DNA from: Euglena gracilis
Lineage: Eukaryota; Euglenida; Euglenophyceae; Euglenales
Assembly: GCA_039621445.1 (NCBI GenBank)
Contig: CP154956.1
Location: 10,849,443-10,913,442 of the forward strand
Length of the DNA stretch: 64,000 nucleotides
Direction of reading: 5' to 3'
Shown: one piece after another, positions 29,001 to 40,301 of the stretch
How the letters are laid out: every line of letters begins with the position of its first letter
Position numbering within the stretch: the first letter of the stretch is position 1
Program-made: the position numbers and the translations under genes
Notes under the pieces: generated by a model
Told to the model about the DNA's origin: nothing
The model's database searches: none
Seen by the model: only the letters and a program-made list of their open reading frames with translations

Positions 29001-31055
29001 CCGGTGGGGGTCTGGTGGGATCTGGTGTGATCCGGTGGCTGTCCTTGCCTCGTGGGGGCGGGTGGGTCAATCCCCCAAACCACCACCGTCGAAGGAAAAT
29101 TTTGACCCCAAAAAAAAACGGTGCCCCCGGAAATATGGGATGGGGTGGTGGGTGGGGGAGTCGGACCCCCCCCCCCCCACCCACCACGTCAGGTTACCCA
29201 CCACATGGGGTTACGGGGATTCCTGTGCAGCCGTGGCAGTCAGCGCGGGGCAGACGCCCGCCTGCGGCGGGGAGCCACTGCCCGTGGCCCGCGGCTGGCC
29301 GTGGCGCTGGTCCACAAAGACCAGGCGGGGCGAGGCCGCCCCGGTCGGCATCGGGGGTGGGGGGAAAGGCTGGGATTCTGATTCCCCAAAAAAACCATCG
29401 AAAGAAATGTCGATGAAAAAAATATAAAAAAAACAAAAATATAAAAACATAAAGACATAAAAAAAAGTCCAAGTCCAGCCTTTTTTGGGACAACAAAACT
29501 GTTTTTCCTGAAACAGAGCGCTCTGCCATTGAGCTATTCCTGCTCCCCTCTGGGAACAGTTCGGGGGCGGCATGGTAATATCTATTCACAGACCCCCAGG
29601 GTGGGATCTATTTTGGGTCGTCTGAATGGGGGGGTTTGTATGTCAAGGAGTTGGTCGAAATCTGAACCCCAAATTGACCCAGAAATGCTTCCTAGAAATG
29701 CTCCCCAGGACAAGATGAAAATTTTGGCAACGTTTTTTTGCATCATTTGGCATTTTGGCATTTAGCATTTTGGTAGCATGGAAGTCTTTATGATGGTGGG
29801 ACACAAAAAAATGGCACACGGTTTACAAAGACTATCCTGATCCAAATTGGGCTATAAATCTCCTTTGGTTAGGGACACTTGGTTGTGGGTCCAGCTGGAA
29901 AAAAAAAACACCCCAGTGCAAAATGGTGAACTGTGAGAAACACTTCAAAAATGGTCAACAGTGGTGCTTTCATGGTGTTTTCCTGGAATTTTTTTTCTCT
30001 CTGGAAAACTGTCACCCAGCTTTCGCAAGGTTTTCGGTTCCAGCTCTGACCATTACCTGGCAGATAGCCTCCCCGAGCCATTACTTTAAAGAAACACCCA
30101 GCCCACCCATTGCCTTTGCGGTGCTTTTTTGGAATTGTCTTTTTGCAGTGCTTTTTGCAGTGCTTTTTTTGCAGTTGTTTTTGCAATTTTTTTTGCATTT
30201 TTGTGCAGTGTTGTTTGCAGGTTTTTTCAGGGTTTTGACCAGCCTGCGTGTCAGCTGTTCCCCCTCCCTGGCAGGTGGCATTCCTGAAAAGCTTCGAAGG
30301 TGCGGGTGTAGGGCACTTTGTGTGTCCCAGTGCCCCCCCCCCCAAAGGTGTGACAGTGTGGGGCGGCCTGCGTGGCTGGCGGGGGAGTGGTGCGCGGAGC
30401 CGAAAAAGGAGGCCTCTCGGCCGGGCAGTTTGATCGGCGAGGACCCCATTCGCGTTGGCGAGCGTTGGGACGGGAGAGGGGTCGGCTGGGGAGACAATGT
30501 GTCAAGCGTTTTCCTCCAGGATCAATAAGAAGCTGGAGAAAGGGCAACCATGAAAAGCATTTTCCCACCTGCCATTGTCCAAACAACCTGGGGGATCTCC
30601 CAATCAGAAAAAGGTCGTCTTAAAAAAGATATTCTCTGAATGGAAATGTATAAAATATTGTGTACGAACTTTATCTGGAAAAGGATTTTAAAAAAATTTA
30701 TCTGGATAAGTTTTATCTGGAAAAGGTGATAAAATACAAAATACAAAATGGCACTTTCGGGCTTTCACAACCCAGGTTTACAGATGTGGCTGTCCGGGCC
30801 AAGATGCTCCCCATCACTCTGACATTATTTTTCGTTCGAAGCCCTGAAGGTGGGGGAGTATGTACGGGATGGGGGGCAGGGTACTGCAGGACTCCGCAAC
30901 ATCCAAGCCACACACCTGCCGGGGAGTCCGGCCGGACGCCCACCCGCTGCGGGGACTTCACGCGGTGGTGCATGGCACGGGGTTAGGATGCGACACACAA
31001 CATGGGGCCAGGGGGGCCGGCTGGGCCGAGCGGGAGGGCGACTTGGAGCCCGACA
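25928..31055 (-). CDS. Possible minus-strand gene(s) encoding Ser/Pro/Arg-rich protein
   Basis: Candidate exons with strong acceptors occur at 31,055 (TTTCTGCAG), 30,946-30,916 (CCCCGCAG to GTGTGTGG), 30,485 (TGTCTCCCCAG), 29,369-29,211 (AATCCCAG, stop TAA) and 26,084-25,928 (CCCCCCGCAG, stop TAA). All encode low-complexity Ser/Pro/Arg sequence such as KSPSRSAQPAPLAP, RVGVRPDSPAG and VVIVKPMETRIPSRKAGG. Two stops mean either two genes or one mis-framed exon. No domain is recognisable, and frame choice in the 30.4 kb exon is uncertain because two minus frames and one plus frame are open. Confidence 0.35.
26176..26394 (+). mobile_element. Foldback element with 16-bp inverted ends and GTCCC duplication
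   Basis: It begins GGGCAGGCTTCTTTTTAAG and ends CTTAAAAAGAAGCCTGGTCCC, preceded by GTCCC. CAG lies at bases 4-6 and CTG at bases 8-6 from the end, with an exact five-base duplication. The 219-bp body is G/C runs around a GCGCC-rich core. No coding capacity. Confidence 0.85.
26535..26745 (-). repeat. Inverted copy of the 4,246-4,510 repeat
   Basis: Reads on the minus strand as the 4.2-4.5 kb repeat, without that copy's long AATTTAAAA insertion. Contains CCGTTCGATCCCCGG, a B-box-like sequence. Confidence 0.75.
27930..28370 (+). repeat. GGGTTTATAGG interspersed repeats
   Basis: About eight copies of GGGTTTATAGG or GGGGTTATAGG alternate with long G runs and two copies of GGATCAGGTTTGGTTGGTC / GGATCCGGTTTGGTTGGTC. 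No gene seen. Confidence 0.75.
28945..29050 (+). repeat. Dispersed repeat with decamers, copy 2
   Basis: Same family and orientation as 110-285: GGGGCCATAAATATAGAAGA, then TCCGGTGGG decamers, then GTGGCTGTCCTTGCCT. Confidence 0.8.
29211..29369 (-). CDS. Candidate terminal exon, unknown protein
   Basis: A 52-codon phase 0 frame after CAGAATCCCAG ends at TAA. It encodes ASPRLVFVDQRHGQPRATGS and a Pro/Ala-rich tail, with GC3 about 90%. Confidence 0.45.
   Translation of the reverse strand, partial: PFPPPPMPTGAASPRLVFVDQRHGQPRATGSGSPPQAGVCPALTATAAQESP
29498..29550 (-). ncRNA. tRNA-like 5' half (A-box) relic
   Basis: The minus strand contains AATAGCTCAATGGCAGAGCG, a good tRNA D-arm (A box), followed by a possible hairpin CTGTTT...AAACAG and later a T run. 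The T-arm and a pairing acceptor stem are missing. It is a tRNA fragment or SINE head, not a working tRNA. Confidence 0.45.
30366..30485 (-). CDS. Candidate Ser/Pro-rich exon, frame uncertain
   Basis: Follows ACATTGTCTCCCCAG. In phase 0 it reads SPTRMGSSPIKLPGREASFF. In phase 2, which the exon at 30,916 would require, it reads PSPVPTLANANGVLADQ. The right boundary is approximate. The plus strand also has an open frame over this segment, ending at 30,528. Confidence 0.35.
30916..30946 (-). CDS. Candidate 31-base exon
   Basis: Bounded by GTGAAGTCCCCGCAG and GTGTGTGG. It reads RVGVRPDSPA and ends in phase 1. Splice sites are good, but such a short exon is easily a chance occurrence. Confidence 0.35.
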
Positions 31056-31092
31056 CTGCAGAAATGGTAAGAGGTATGGGCGCACACGCATT

Positions 31093-32567
31093 GATGCACA
31101 GCATGAGCAACACGCATGCACAACACGAATACACAACACGCATGCACAACACGCATGCACAACACGAATGCACAACACGCATACACAACACGAATACACA
31201 ACACGCATGCACAATGCACATGCACAACACACATGCACAACACGAATGCATAACACGCATACACAACACGCATGCACAACACGAATGCACAACACGCATG
31301 CACAGCACATGAACAACACGCATGCACAACACGCGCACAACACGCACACACAACACGCATGCACAACACGCATACACAACACGCATGCACAACACGCATG
31401 CACAACATGCATTCACAGCACGCATACACAACACGAAAACACAACACGCATGCACAATACACACACACAAAATGCATGCACAACACGCATGCACAGCACG
31501 CATGCACAGCACGCATGCACAACACGCATGCACAACACGCATGCACAACACGCATGCACAACACGCATACACAACACGAATGCACAGCACACATACACAG
31601 CGCATGAACAACACACATGCACAACACGCATGCACAACACGGATGCACAACACGCATGCACAACACGCATGCACAGCACGCATGCACAGCACGCATGCAC
31701 AACACGCATGCACAACACGCATGCACAACACGCATGCACAACACGCATACACAACACGAATGCACAGCACACATACACAGCGCATGAACAACACACATGC
31801 ACAACACGCATGCACAACACGGATGCACAACACGCATGCACAACACGCATGCACAACACCCATTCACAGCACGCATACACAACACGAAAACACAACATGC
31901 ATGCACAATGCACATGCACAAAATGCATGCACAACACGCATACACAACACGAATGCACAGCACATGAACAACACACATGCACAACACACATGCACAACAC
32001 GCATGCACAACACGCATACACAACACGAATGCACAACACACATGCACAGCGCACGAACAACACGCATGCACAACACGCATGCACAACACGCATGCACAAC
32101 ACGCATGCACAACACCCATTCACAGCACGCATACACAACACGAAAACACAACATGCATGCACAATACACATGCACAAAATGCATGCACAACACGAATGCA
32201 AGACACGCATGCACAGCACACATGCACAACACGAATGCACAACACGAATGCACAGCACACACACATGCACAACACGCATGCACAACACGCATGCACAACA
32301 CGCATGCACAACACCCATTCACAGCACGCATACACAACACGAAAACACAACACGCATGCACAATACACAGGCACAAATCGCATGCACAACACGCACGCAG
32401 CACACATGCACAACACGAATGCACAACACAAATGCACAGCACACACATGCACAACACGAATGCACAACACGAATGCACAGCACACATGAACAACACGCAT
32501 GCACAACACGCATGCACAACACGCATGCACAGCACACCTGCACAACACGCATGCACAACACGAATGG
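31093..32567 (+). repeat. 13-bp minisatellite CATGCACAACACG, about 1.5 kb
   Basis: The unit CATGCACAACACG and close variants (CATACACAACACG, AATGCACAACACG, CATGCACAGCACG) repeat about 110 times. A 180-bp block at about 31,486-31,665 is repeated almost exactly at 31,666-31,845. A marker block containing CATTCACAGCACGCATACAC recurs near 31,409, 31,861, 32,111 and 32,317. Because 13 is not a multiple of three, all frames are open, giving a spurious 710-codon frame. Confidence 0.97.
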
Positions 32568-32784
32568 TGGTCTGGTGACCAAGGAGGGGAGTGCAAAGAG
32601 TTGCAACTGCAGCGAAGTGAAAAGGGTTCCCCAGAGCACGTGGCCACACAGCATGCGACTTACCTGGCATGCATGTTTGGGAACCCTCCAACGGCTGCCT
32701 CATCAACGTGGGATGTTTCCGAAACGATTTGGGGTGGGTGAGACCGAGCCCTGCGCGACACCATGCACCTTGACTTTAGAAAAA

Positions 32785-32965
32785 TTCTGTTGGTCCCTTT
32801 GCGCCACTGCGCAAAAAGTCCACTTGGGCAACTGTGAAAACGGACCACTCACGCAACAGCGGGAACAATCCCTTTTGGGAACTTCGGGAACGGGTGGTTC
32901 CCACAATTGCGCAAATGGTTCCTTTGCGCGATTGCGCAAAGGAACACCTGTGCAATATGGCGAAA
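32785..32965. repeat. Hairpin cluster, TTTGCGC type
   Basis: GTTCCTTTGCGC pairs perfectly with GCGCAAAGGAAC around GATT near 32,917. Neighbouring partial members are TTTGCGCCACTGCGCAAA and ACAATTGCGCAAATGG. Confidence 0.85.
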
Positions 32966-32969
32966 ATGA

Positions 32970-34090
32970 TCCATTCAGATGACGGATGTGCTTCATTTGG
33001 ATCATGCGAATACCTGTATCAGCGCGGTCCATATCCGGATCTTTTCTGTCTTTGTTTCGTTAAGGACCGCCCCTTATGGACCGTCCCCAGGCCAAGGGCC
33101 AACCAAAGGCCGGACTGGGGCTTGAACGGGGGCAAGGTTTTGTTATCAATTGGAGAAAAATTCAATTTTGAAGGTCTTGGGTTGGAGATGGTCTAAGAAT
33201 TCCAGAAATCGCTTTTTTTTTCTGATGCCGACCTGTTTTTGGCCAAGATATAGAGATTTTTCCTGATAATTTTTCATTGAATGTGCTGGGACAGCAGAGT
33301 TCTTTTTTCCATTCTCTTGAGGACCGCTTGACTGGTAATCCTTAAACTATTAAAAAGTTAAATATGACAAAAACTATCCTTCTGGACCAGAATGGATATT
33401 TGCAGACCCCCCCAAAAAATTTTTTTTACTATAAAATGGCGATTCAAGGCTTTATGCCTGAAAAAAAAAGTCGAAAGGTACCCTGCACCCCTGGTGGTTT
33501 TTTTTGTCAAAAAAACGAGGCGCAATACATTACCTGCTGCAAATGGGTGCATTTGCTGATTTAACACCTCTGCGTTCAGGGGGGCATATGATGAAATACC
33601 CCGACACACTTTGTTGACCAACTCAGCTTTTCTGAACAAGCACCTGGACCTCATGGACGCTACGTTCCACTCTGCTCTGTGGCTCAGAAATCCCCTTGGT
33701 AAGGTTTCAAAAATAAAAAATAAAAACTTGGAACAGTTGTGCATTGCGCAAATCAACCATTTGAACTGTTTGCACAATTGTGCAAAGCAACCACTTGGGG
33801 AATGCAACAGCGTTCATGGAGAGGGGGTTCAGACCATAAGAATAGGGGAGAGGTGATACCAACTCCCCTGTTAGGTCAGCGAGTGCAGAGGTGTGACAGG
33901 TCCCTATACCCTGACAAGTCAGCGAGTATGGAGGGAGGTGACAATTTCACGGGGGTTGGCTTAGGCGGCGCGAATTGCCCAACCAATTTTTACATTTTTT
34001 TTGACTTTTTTTGTCCTTCTTGAAACCCACCAAAAAAGGGTTAAAATTTCTAGTTCAGAGGGGTGTGTGACAGTTTTTAGCTGGAAAATT
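32970..34090. other. No gene recognised
   Basis: Ordinary AT-moderate DNA. It includes a short tandem GTCAGCGAGT motif at about 33,870-33,945 and TGCGCAA-containing fragments at about 33,740. No GC3-biased frame was seen. Confidence 0.6.
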
Positions 34091-35045
34091 TTGAAAGTGG
34101 TTTTGTGCGGTAATCCGCACAACATATGCGACGTGAGTACAGCGGCGCGTAAAAACAGGGGTATTGACAGTGCTGCTACAGGCACCAGAAAAGTACTGTT
34201 TTGAAATGTGTGTGATACATGGGTGTGTTTTGGTGATATGGCTGTTTTAACACTATGTGTGAGGTAAGGTGAACAATGCGAGTGTGTGCGGATTACCGCA
34301 CAAACCAAACACAATGACGTGTGATACAGTGGGAGTGCATGGTTGACGTGATGTGGAGAAAATGTAAACTGTGGTTTAGGCGGATAACCGCGTGAAAACA
34401 CCATGCAGTGCGTAATGCGAAGTCCATGCGGTAACCCGTGTAACCTCCGAAGGACGGGACAGAGGCAATCGGTGTTAGGCGGGAAACCACACAACAGAAC
34501 AAAACGTCATTGTGGGTGTGTGCGGGCCAGGTCATGTGAGAGATATATGTTGGCTTACTCGTGGGTGGAGAAAAAATGGTGGGGAGGCCGGGGGGACCGG
34601 GGGGCAGAGTCTGTCGCACCACACCCCGACACACCTGTGCCCTGGCCGTCACCGGAACGGTGGTCCAGACGTGCCGGTGCGGGGGGATCTGTGAGCGTGT
34701 GTCCGCTGGGTGTGGTGGTGGGCCAACATTGGCTGCCCCATCCCCCTGAAAGAGGGGGCGGTCATCCCCAGCGAGCCTGCGTACGTAACGCCCGGCCTGA
34801 CGGGGGGAACGAAACGGCACGTGGACGGCGGGAACACGTGTGTTTACGCGACTGCGGTGCCGGGTGGTCGCGAAATATGAGTGTGACGGTGGGGGGTGGG
34901 TTACTAAAGGGACGGACACACAAACAACCACCTGTGTGGTGTTGAACATAAGACGAGATGTGTTGTGCGGGAATCCGCACAACACACCTCGAGTGCTGAC
35001 TGCAAAGAAAAAAAAGACAGTGAGGAGCCCGGGTGGTCCTTTGAC

Positions 35046-35170
35046 CTCTCCGCACCGCCGGGACAGGCTGCCCAGCGCTGCAGCCTGTCCCGCTGCACCG
35101 CTGCAGCGGGACAGGCTGCAGCGGTGTCTGCCCACGGGGGTGCGGTTGCAGCGTTTGCGGACCAACGCAG
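35046..35170 (-). CDS. Weak candidate exon, Cys/Arg-rich
   Basis: After GTCGCCCCAG the frame reads ALVRKRCNRTPVGRHRC and further Cys/Ser/Arg residues to a GTCAAA donor. It overlaps a nested inverted repeat (GGGACAGGCTGC/GCAGCCTGTCCC) that alone could keep frames open. Function unknown and coding status doubtful. Confidence 0.25.
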
Positions 35171-35349
35171 CTGGGGCGACGACGCCCGTCCCGGACTCTC
35201 CCGACCGACTGGGTAGGAAAATTCAACCTGGGTGTTTGTGTTTCGCGTTTTGGACGTTTGGTGGTACAACAGTGATCGCGACCGGAATGCGTCGGGGATA
35301 GGGTTTTTGAGGACGTGAGGAGCGGACATGCCTGTGCAGACCGTCATTT

Positions 35350-35935
35350 AGTGCGTATCACAACGTATCTGTGATACATTAATTTTGTTTTGGTGATACA
35401 TATGTGATACATTAAAAATTTTTTGGTGATACATATGTGATACAAAAATCTTCCTTGGTGAAACACATAATAAAAGTTATAAAGCACAAATTCGCAAGGT
35501 GAAAACTTTCATTCAGAACTGGTGACAATTTTTCCTTTTCGGATGGGCAATGTCACTTTCTGTCAATTTCTTTTCTGGAGGGGCAGATTCTGATGAAGAA
35601 CCCTCTCCAGGAGGTGAATCGGGGATGCCCTTGCCCTCCGTGTTGCGCAGCTCTGCGTAGCTGTCCTCCAAAGCATTATCACAAGAAAAATGTTCATTTG
35701 TCTGCAGAGATGCAAAGAAACAAGAATGAAAAGCGGAAGAGAAAGGGAAAAAAGTTTGATGTAAAAATGTAAAAAAAAATTTAAGAACTGGTGATAAATA
35801 TGTGATACGCTAAAATTTTTTGGTGATACATATGTGATACATTAAAAATTTTTTGGTGATACATATATGATACATTAATTTTGAGGCGGTGATACATGTG
35901 ATACGTAAAAAATTTTTGGGGTGATACATACTAAA
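35350..35935 (+). repeat. GGTGATACATATGTGATAC repeats
   Basis: About nine copies of GGTGATACATATGTGATAC separated by TTAAAAATTTTTT spacers occur in two groups, 35,350-35,465 and 35,790-35,935. A related motif lies at 34,212. The 320 bases between the groups are unremarkable. Confidence 0.9.
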
Positions 35936-36099
35936 TGGAGGTCTGTGCCTGTGTGTGTTGTTGAGGGAGAGGCGGGAGAAGTGAGCGTTGGGCCGTGGAG
36001 TGTGGTCTCAGGATGGGGATGCTGTGTGCGGGTTTCCGCGTACAACAAGGGCCAGTGATGAGCCGTTATGCTCTGAACTGGACGAATCCGATGCCCACC

Positions 36100-39000
36100 C
36101 TTCCCCCCCCCCTCCTTCGCTTTTGTGCAGATCTGAATCGCGAGGCCTTGGACCCCTGGACCCCTGGACCGCCCCGCACGGACACCCCACCGTACCGGGA
36201 CCGAGGCATAATCTTTTTTTTGTTTGCTGCCGTTTCTTTCTTCTTTTTCAAATTTTCTTTCCCCCTTTCTGAGTGCATTCCCCCTCTCTGGCACATCATG
36301 GCACCCCCTCCCAGCGTCCCAGTATACCCTGGGACACCTGCCTCACCCATCCGGCTGTCCGTTTGTCCGTTTGTCGCCTCTCTCTTCCCTGGACCACAGA
36401 GACTTCGTCTCTCTCTCTTCCCCCCGGCCCAAGGACCGTTTCCCCCAGGACCAAGGACCCCCCAGGACCAAGGGAAGGCACACGCACGGTGATCCGCACA
36501 CACCCTCTCTCCTCTCTCCCCCCTCCTTTCGTTGCGCTCCTTGTGTTTCGCTGTCTTTGGCAGGCGGGTGGCGGGGGGGCATGGGAGGGTGCCTGGGTGA
36601 GGGCCCCATCGGATGTCAGGTCCAGTTACAAGCCAAACGCCCCTGAGGGTTTCCCATGTGTTTTGCACGGGTAACCGTGTAGGTTCATATTTTTCAGCCT
36701 TTGCTAATTAGCGCTATTTCTCAATGTCAGTTCCATGTCACGTTGTTCACCTGTTTCGTGCGGATTACCGCCTAACACCTCATCTTCTTAAAATTATGAC
36801 ACCCGTTCGGCAGTGGTGTTCGTTTCCCCTCCCGTCACTGGTCGTTCCCACTCACGAGTCGTTCAAAAACGGGCGGGTTGCTCATGCGGGTGCCTCTCCC
36901 TCACAGGTTCCTCCATGTCACCCCCCTCCCGGAGGTGGGGTCCGGCATCGTCGTTACACAACTCGAGCTCCGGCGGCCAGGTGTTCTCCCACCCTGTTTC
37001 CATTTTCATATATTTGGGGCGTTTTAAGGGGGTGTTTCCCCAAACCCCCCCTTTTACAGCCATACATTTTCAAAATTGGTCAGTTGGGAAATCATTGGAA
37101 ACAGGCGGAAACCCGCACAAAATTTTCAGTCAGTAGCGTGTGTCAAAAATTTCGAGCACAAATCAGTGGGGTAGCTTACACGGAAACCCGCGCATCTCAA
37201 ACGCTGAAAACCCGGCAAAAATTTTGGGCAATTTGCGCCGCCTAAGGTTGGGGGCAGGTCCAGACACAGTTTCGGTTGGGGAAGGAAGGATGCAGATGAA
37301 TGTATCCCCCCCCCCCCCGGAAAGCTGTCATGCCTGAGAACCGTCGTCGGGGTCCCCAGTTCCGGCCAACCAGTCATGCCCCCCCCCCCCCCCGAGTCCA
37401 ATACATGTTCATGTGATATGTATGCTATGCGCAAATTTGTTCAACCTCACCTTGTTTGTTAGACCCACGACCTCGTGGACACCTTCCCTGTTCTCACCCT
37501 TTTCAACAACTCACTGAAACTTTTCTTTTGGGCATTTGTGTCGGTTTCTCACAGAAAATGGAGCTTTTTTAAAGGTGAAAATATGAGTGGACCTCATTTT
37601 TCGAATTTTGACACAAAAATGTGCAAAAATCGCAATTTTTTGGACGCTGAGCAGCAGCAGCAGCATGCAAATTTGCATAACGCAATGGTTGATTGCCCAG
37701 CTGGTACAGCATGTGATGCCAAACAAATCCACGGAATGAAATGTATTTGTGGATTTTCTGGGAACCCTGATGCCAGAATTTGAAGAAGAAAAAACCTTCT
37801 TTTCTGTGGAGGTTTTTGGTACCTTCAGGGGGTTGGTCCCCCCCCCCCCCCGGAGCACTGGGGTCACACCCGGGCCTCGCCCAAACCTGGACGGCGTTCT
37901 CACATCGAAACCGGGCGCCCGCCACCCCAAACCTCCCCCCCCAAATGCACCAGAGGATTTGTTTAAGGACCCAGGGGGTGCTGACCGTACATCTCTTTAG
38001 AGACCGTCGACCCCCCCCTCCATCGTGTGTGTGTGTGTGTGTTGGGGTGCCTAACCATCGAAAAAAAAAACATAAAAAAGAAATCCAAAAAGATCCAAAA
38101 AAAGATTCAACAAAGTCCAAAAAAGTTGCGGAAAAAAACAAAAAAAATATTAAAAAACATTCCGAAAAGATCCAAAGCAGCCCAAAAAGCTCCAAAATAT
38201 TCAAAACAGGGTGAGGAGCCGGGGGGATTTGGGCTGGCTAAAGTCTTGGGCTGGCTAAACCCCCCACTTCCATCGACGGGTCGGTATGTCACTTTCACAT
38301 TTCCGGGTCGGTATGCCACTTTCACATTTCCGGGTGGGGGGGTCGGTACGAATGGGGGGGTCGGCAACGTGCGTTCATCCTCTCCCCCGGTTTCTTGTCC
38401 ACCCCCAATAAACAACGGTTCATCTGTTCATATTTTGCCAAAAAGCAGACACTTGGGGGAACCTGAGTGCTTTGCCTTTGTGTGCACCGGATGCAAGAGA
38501 AGGTCGTTATAAATGGATTTCTCCTGCTTTTTCCGGGGGGGGGGCAGTATAAATGGGGGTCGTACTAAATGGGGGGGGGTTAGCCCGCCAGCCCCTTCCC
38601 GGGGGGGATCAGACAATTGCCCAAAAAATGACCTGCAAAAGAAAGTTTTGAAAAAAATGAGCATCTGACAACAGCTAAAAAAAAAAACCCAAAACGCCCC
38701 AAAGCACCATTTCTTTGGCCATTTTTGGTCTGGACCCAGCAAAAAGGGGCCAGCTAGCAGGGCTACCATCAACCCCCCCAGGGGGTGCTGAGGCTGGCTT
38801 TGGACAAAATCAGGGCTGGCTGCGCCTCACACGGGGGATCTGCCAAACCTTAAAGAGATGTGTGGTCCCCACCCACCCACCCCCTGGGGGGGGGGGGCAG
38901 GTGGGGGGGTTAGGGGTACCCGCTTTTGGGGTCAGTATTAGTGTCCCAAAATGCTTCACACCGAAAATAGAGGAAAGCCCCGTCTCTGGCGGGGTACCAC

Positions 39001-39650
39001 TCAACTCGGGGGGGGGGGGGTCGGCCGGGACCCCCCCCCTCCCCGGGTCACGAAACTTGAAAAAAATACTCTGAAATGGATGCAAAGGTGATGGATGAAA
39101 GGACACAGCGGACCGCTGCCAACGGAGGGTGCGCATCGATGTGTACCCTTCCTGATTGATTATTGTTGATTTTCTTCAGAAATACTATTTTAAAAGAGTG
39201 CGCCTTTTTTCGACACCTTGCTTGTGGGCGGTCAGGCTTCCATTGTCCACAACCGCAAATGAGCATGGTACTAAATGAGGTGGGAAGGGGGGGGGGCGAG
39301 TCGAACTACCCACCTCCTGTGCAGCAAAAAAATCCTGGAAAATATTTTGGGGGTTAAAAAATCTCTCAAAAAACGCGTTTCGGCACTTTTTCCAAAAGTG
39401 CAGAAAAAATATAGAAAAAAATTCCTGTTTCGAATGAAAGAAGGAAAGAAAGCCTTTGGACTTTGGGGGTTCCGGACCCCCCCCCCCCGGCCCGGAGGGG
39501 GGAAGGGAGGAGGGGGGCAGTCCGACCTCTCCCTGTGCAAACCAATGCTCACAATCAGGGATGCAGCCAGAGTCAGCACAACATCAGCAGGGCAAGTGCA
39601 AACAATAGAGGCGCGTGATGCCAAATAACATACAAAAATTCCACAGAATT
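36100..39650. other. No gene recognised; pyrimidine-rich and G/C-run DNA
   Basis: Pyrimidine-rich DNA at 36,200-36,560 is followed by hairpin relics and many G or C runs. A small (GT)n lies at 38,025. A plus-strand segment near 36,130 (LNREALDPWTPG) follows a TTTTGTGCAG acceptor but has no partner exon. Nothing else looks coding. Confidence 0.5.
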
Positions 39651-40018
39651 TTAAAAGAAAGTCGGTCGTCGCAGAATGCCGCGGACAAGTCCCGCGGAAG
39701 GGGTGGGTGGGGGAGGGGGGCATCAAGCCCCGTAGCAATTCGCTGTTCGATTCCAACGGCAGCTGAAGTCTGGATTGTTGGCGGGGTGGATTCGGACGCG
39801 GAGGGACACCAACGGCAGCAAAGGGGGCTTACACATTTTCGCTCAAAAAGTTCCCAACGATGCATTTTCGGTAAACCTTGGGGGGGGGGGGGTGAAGAGG
39901 TGTGCCATTTTGGACTTGCAGCTGTTTGGGGTATACCTAATGTTAAACCCGCGGAACCCCAAACTGGGGGGGGGTGCAGCAAATTTTCGGCGTAAAAGAA
40001 CGATTCGTTTCTGGTGTA

Positions 40019-40301
40019 CAAGGATGGGTATTGGATATCGGCCCATATCGGGTTTATCGAAAATCTTGAATTTGTCGGGTCCTGAAAAAAATATTGTGAA
40101 ACATCGGCTGTATTGGAGGGGTAACGGACTTTTTGGTTGCTTTTGGGCGACATTGGGATTCTCCAAATCACAAAAATGAGGAGATCGGGGCACAAAGTGA
40201 TCATATCGTTTTCATCGACTTTCATCGAGGATATCGAGGTGTCAATTTATCCAAATTTATCGGGACCCCCCCTCTAAAACCAATATCAATATCCATCCTT
40301 G
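40019..40301 (+). mobile_element. 283-bp MITE-like element, copy 2
   Basis: Ends are CAAGGATGGGTATTG and CAATATCCATCCTTG, one mismatch in 15. The body aligns along its length to 9,111-9,395 (for example ATCGAAAATCTTGAATTT and TTTATCGGGACCCCCC). Confidence 0.8.

Larger units (their letters stand above)
34105..37230. repeat. Dispersed TGTGCGG...CCGCACA hairpins
   Basis: Stem TGTGCGG with loops TAAT (about 34,107), ATTA (about 34,288) and GAAT (about 34,966). Decayed members include GGCGGATAACCGCG, GCGGTAACCCG, GTGCGGGTTTCCGCG, CGTGCGGATTACCGCC and CGGAAACCCGCAC, spread to about 37,200. The loop is almost always four bases with an AT-rich or GAAA-like sequence. Confidence 0.8.

Noticed and set aside
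29498-29575. A functional tRNA gene
   Set aside because: Only the D-arm is recognisable; no T-arm, no complementary acceptor stem.
30353-30528. Plus-strand terminal exon reading GSLIGEDPIRVGERWDG to a stop
   Set aside because: Well composed, but every secure exon in the window is on the minus strand and the minus acceptor here is stronger; kept only as an alternative.
30850-32982. A 710-codon open frame of His/Thr/Gln/Ala repeats, and similar Cys/Val frames on the other strand
   Set aside because: It is the translation of a 13-bp minisatellite open in all frames; there is no codon bias, and neighbouring sequence has no coding signal.
34293-35165. A 290-codon minus-strand open frame
   Set aside because: No codon bias over most of its length and it runs through three hairpin repeats; only a small part (35,046-35,170) is weakly exon-like.
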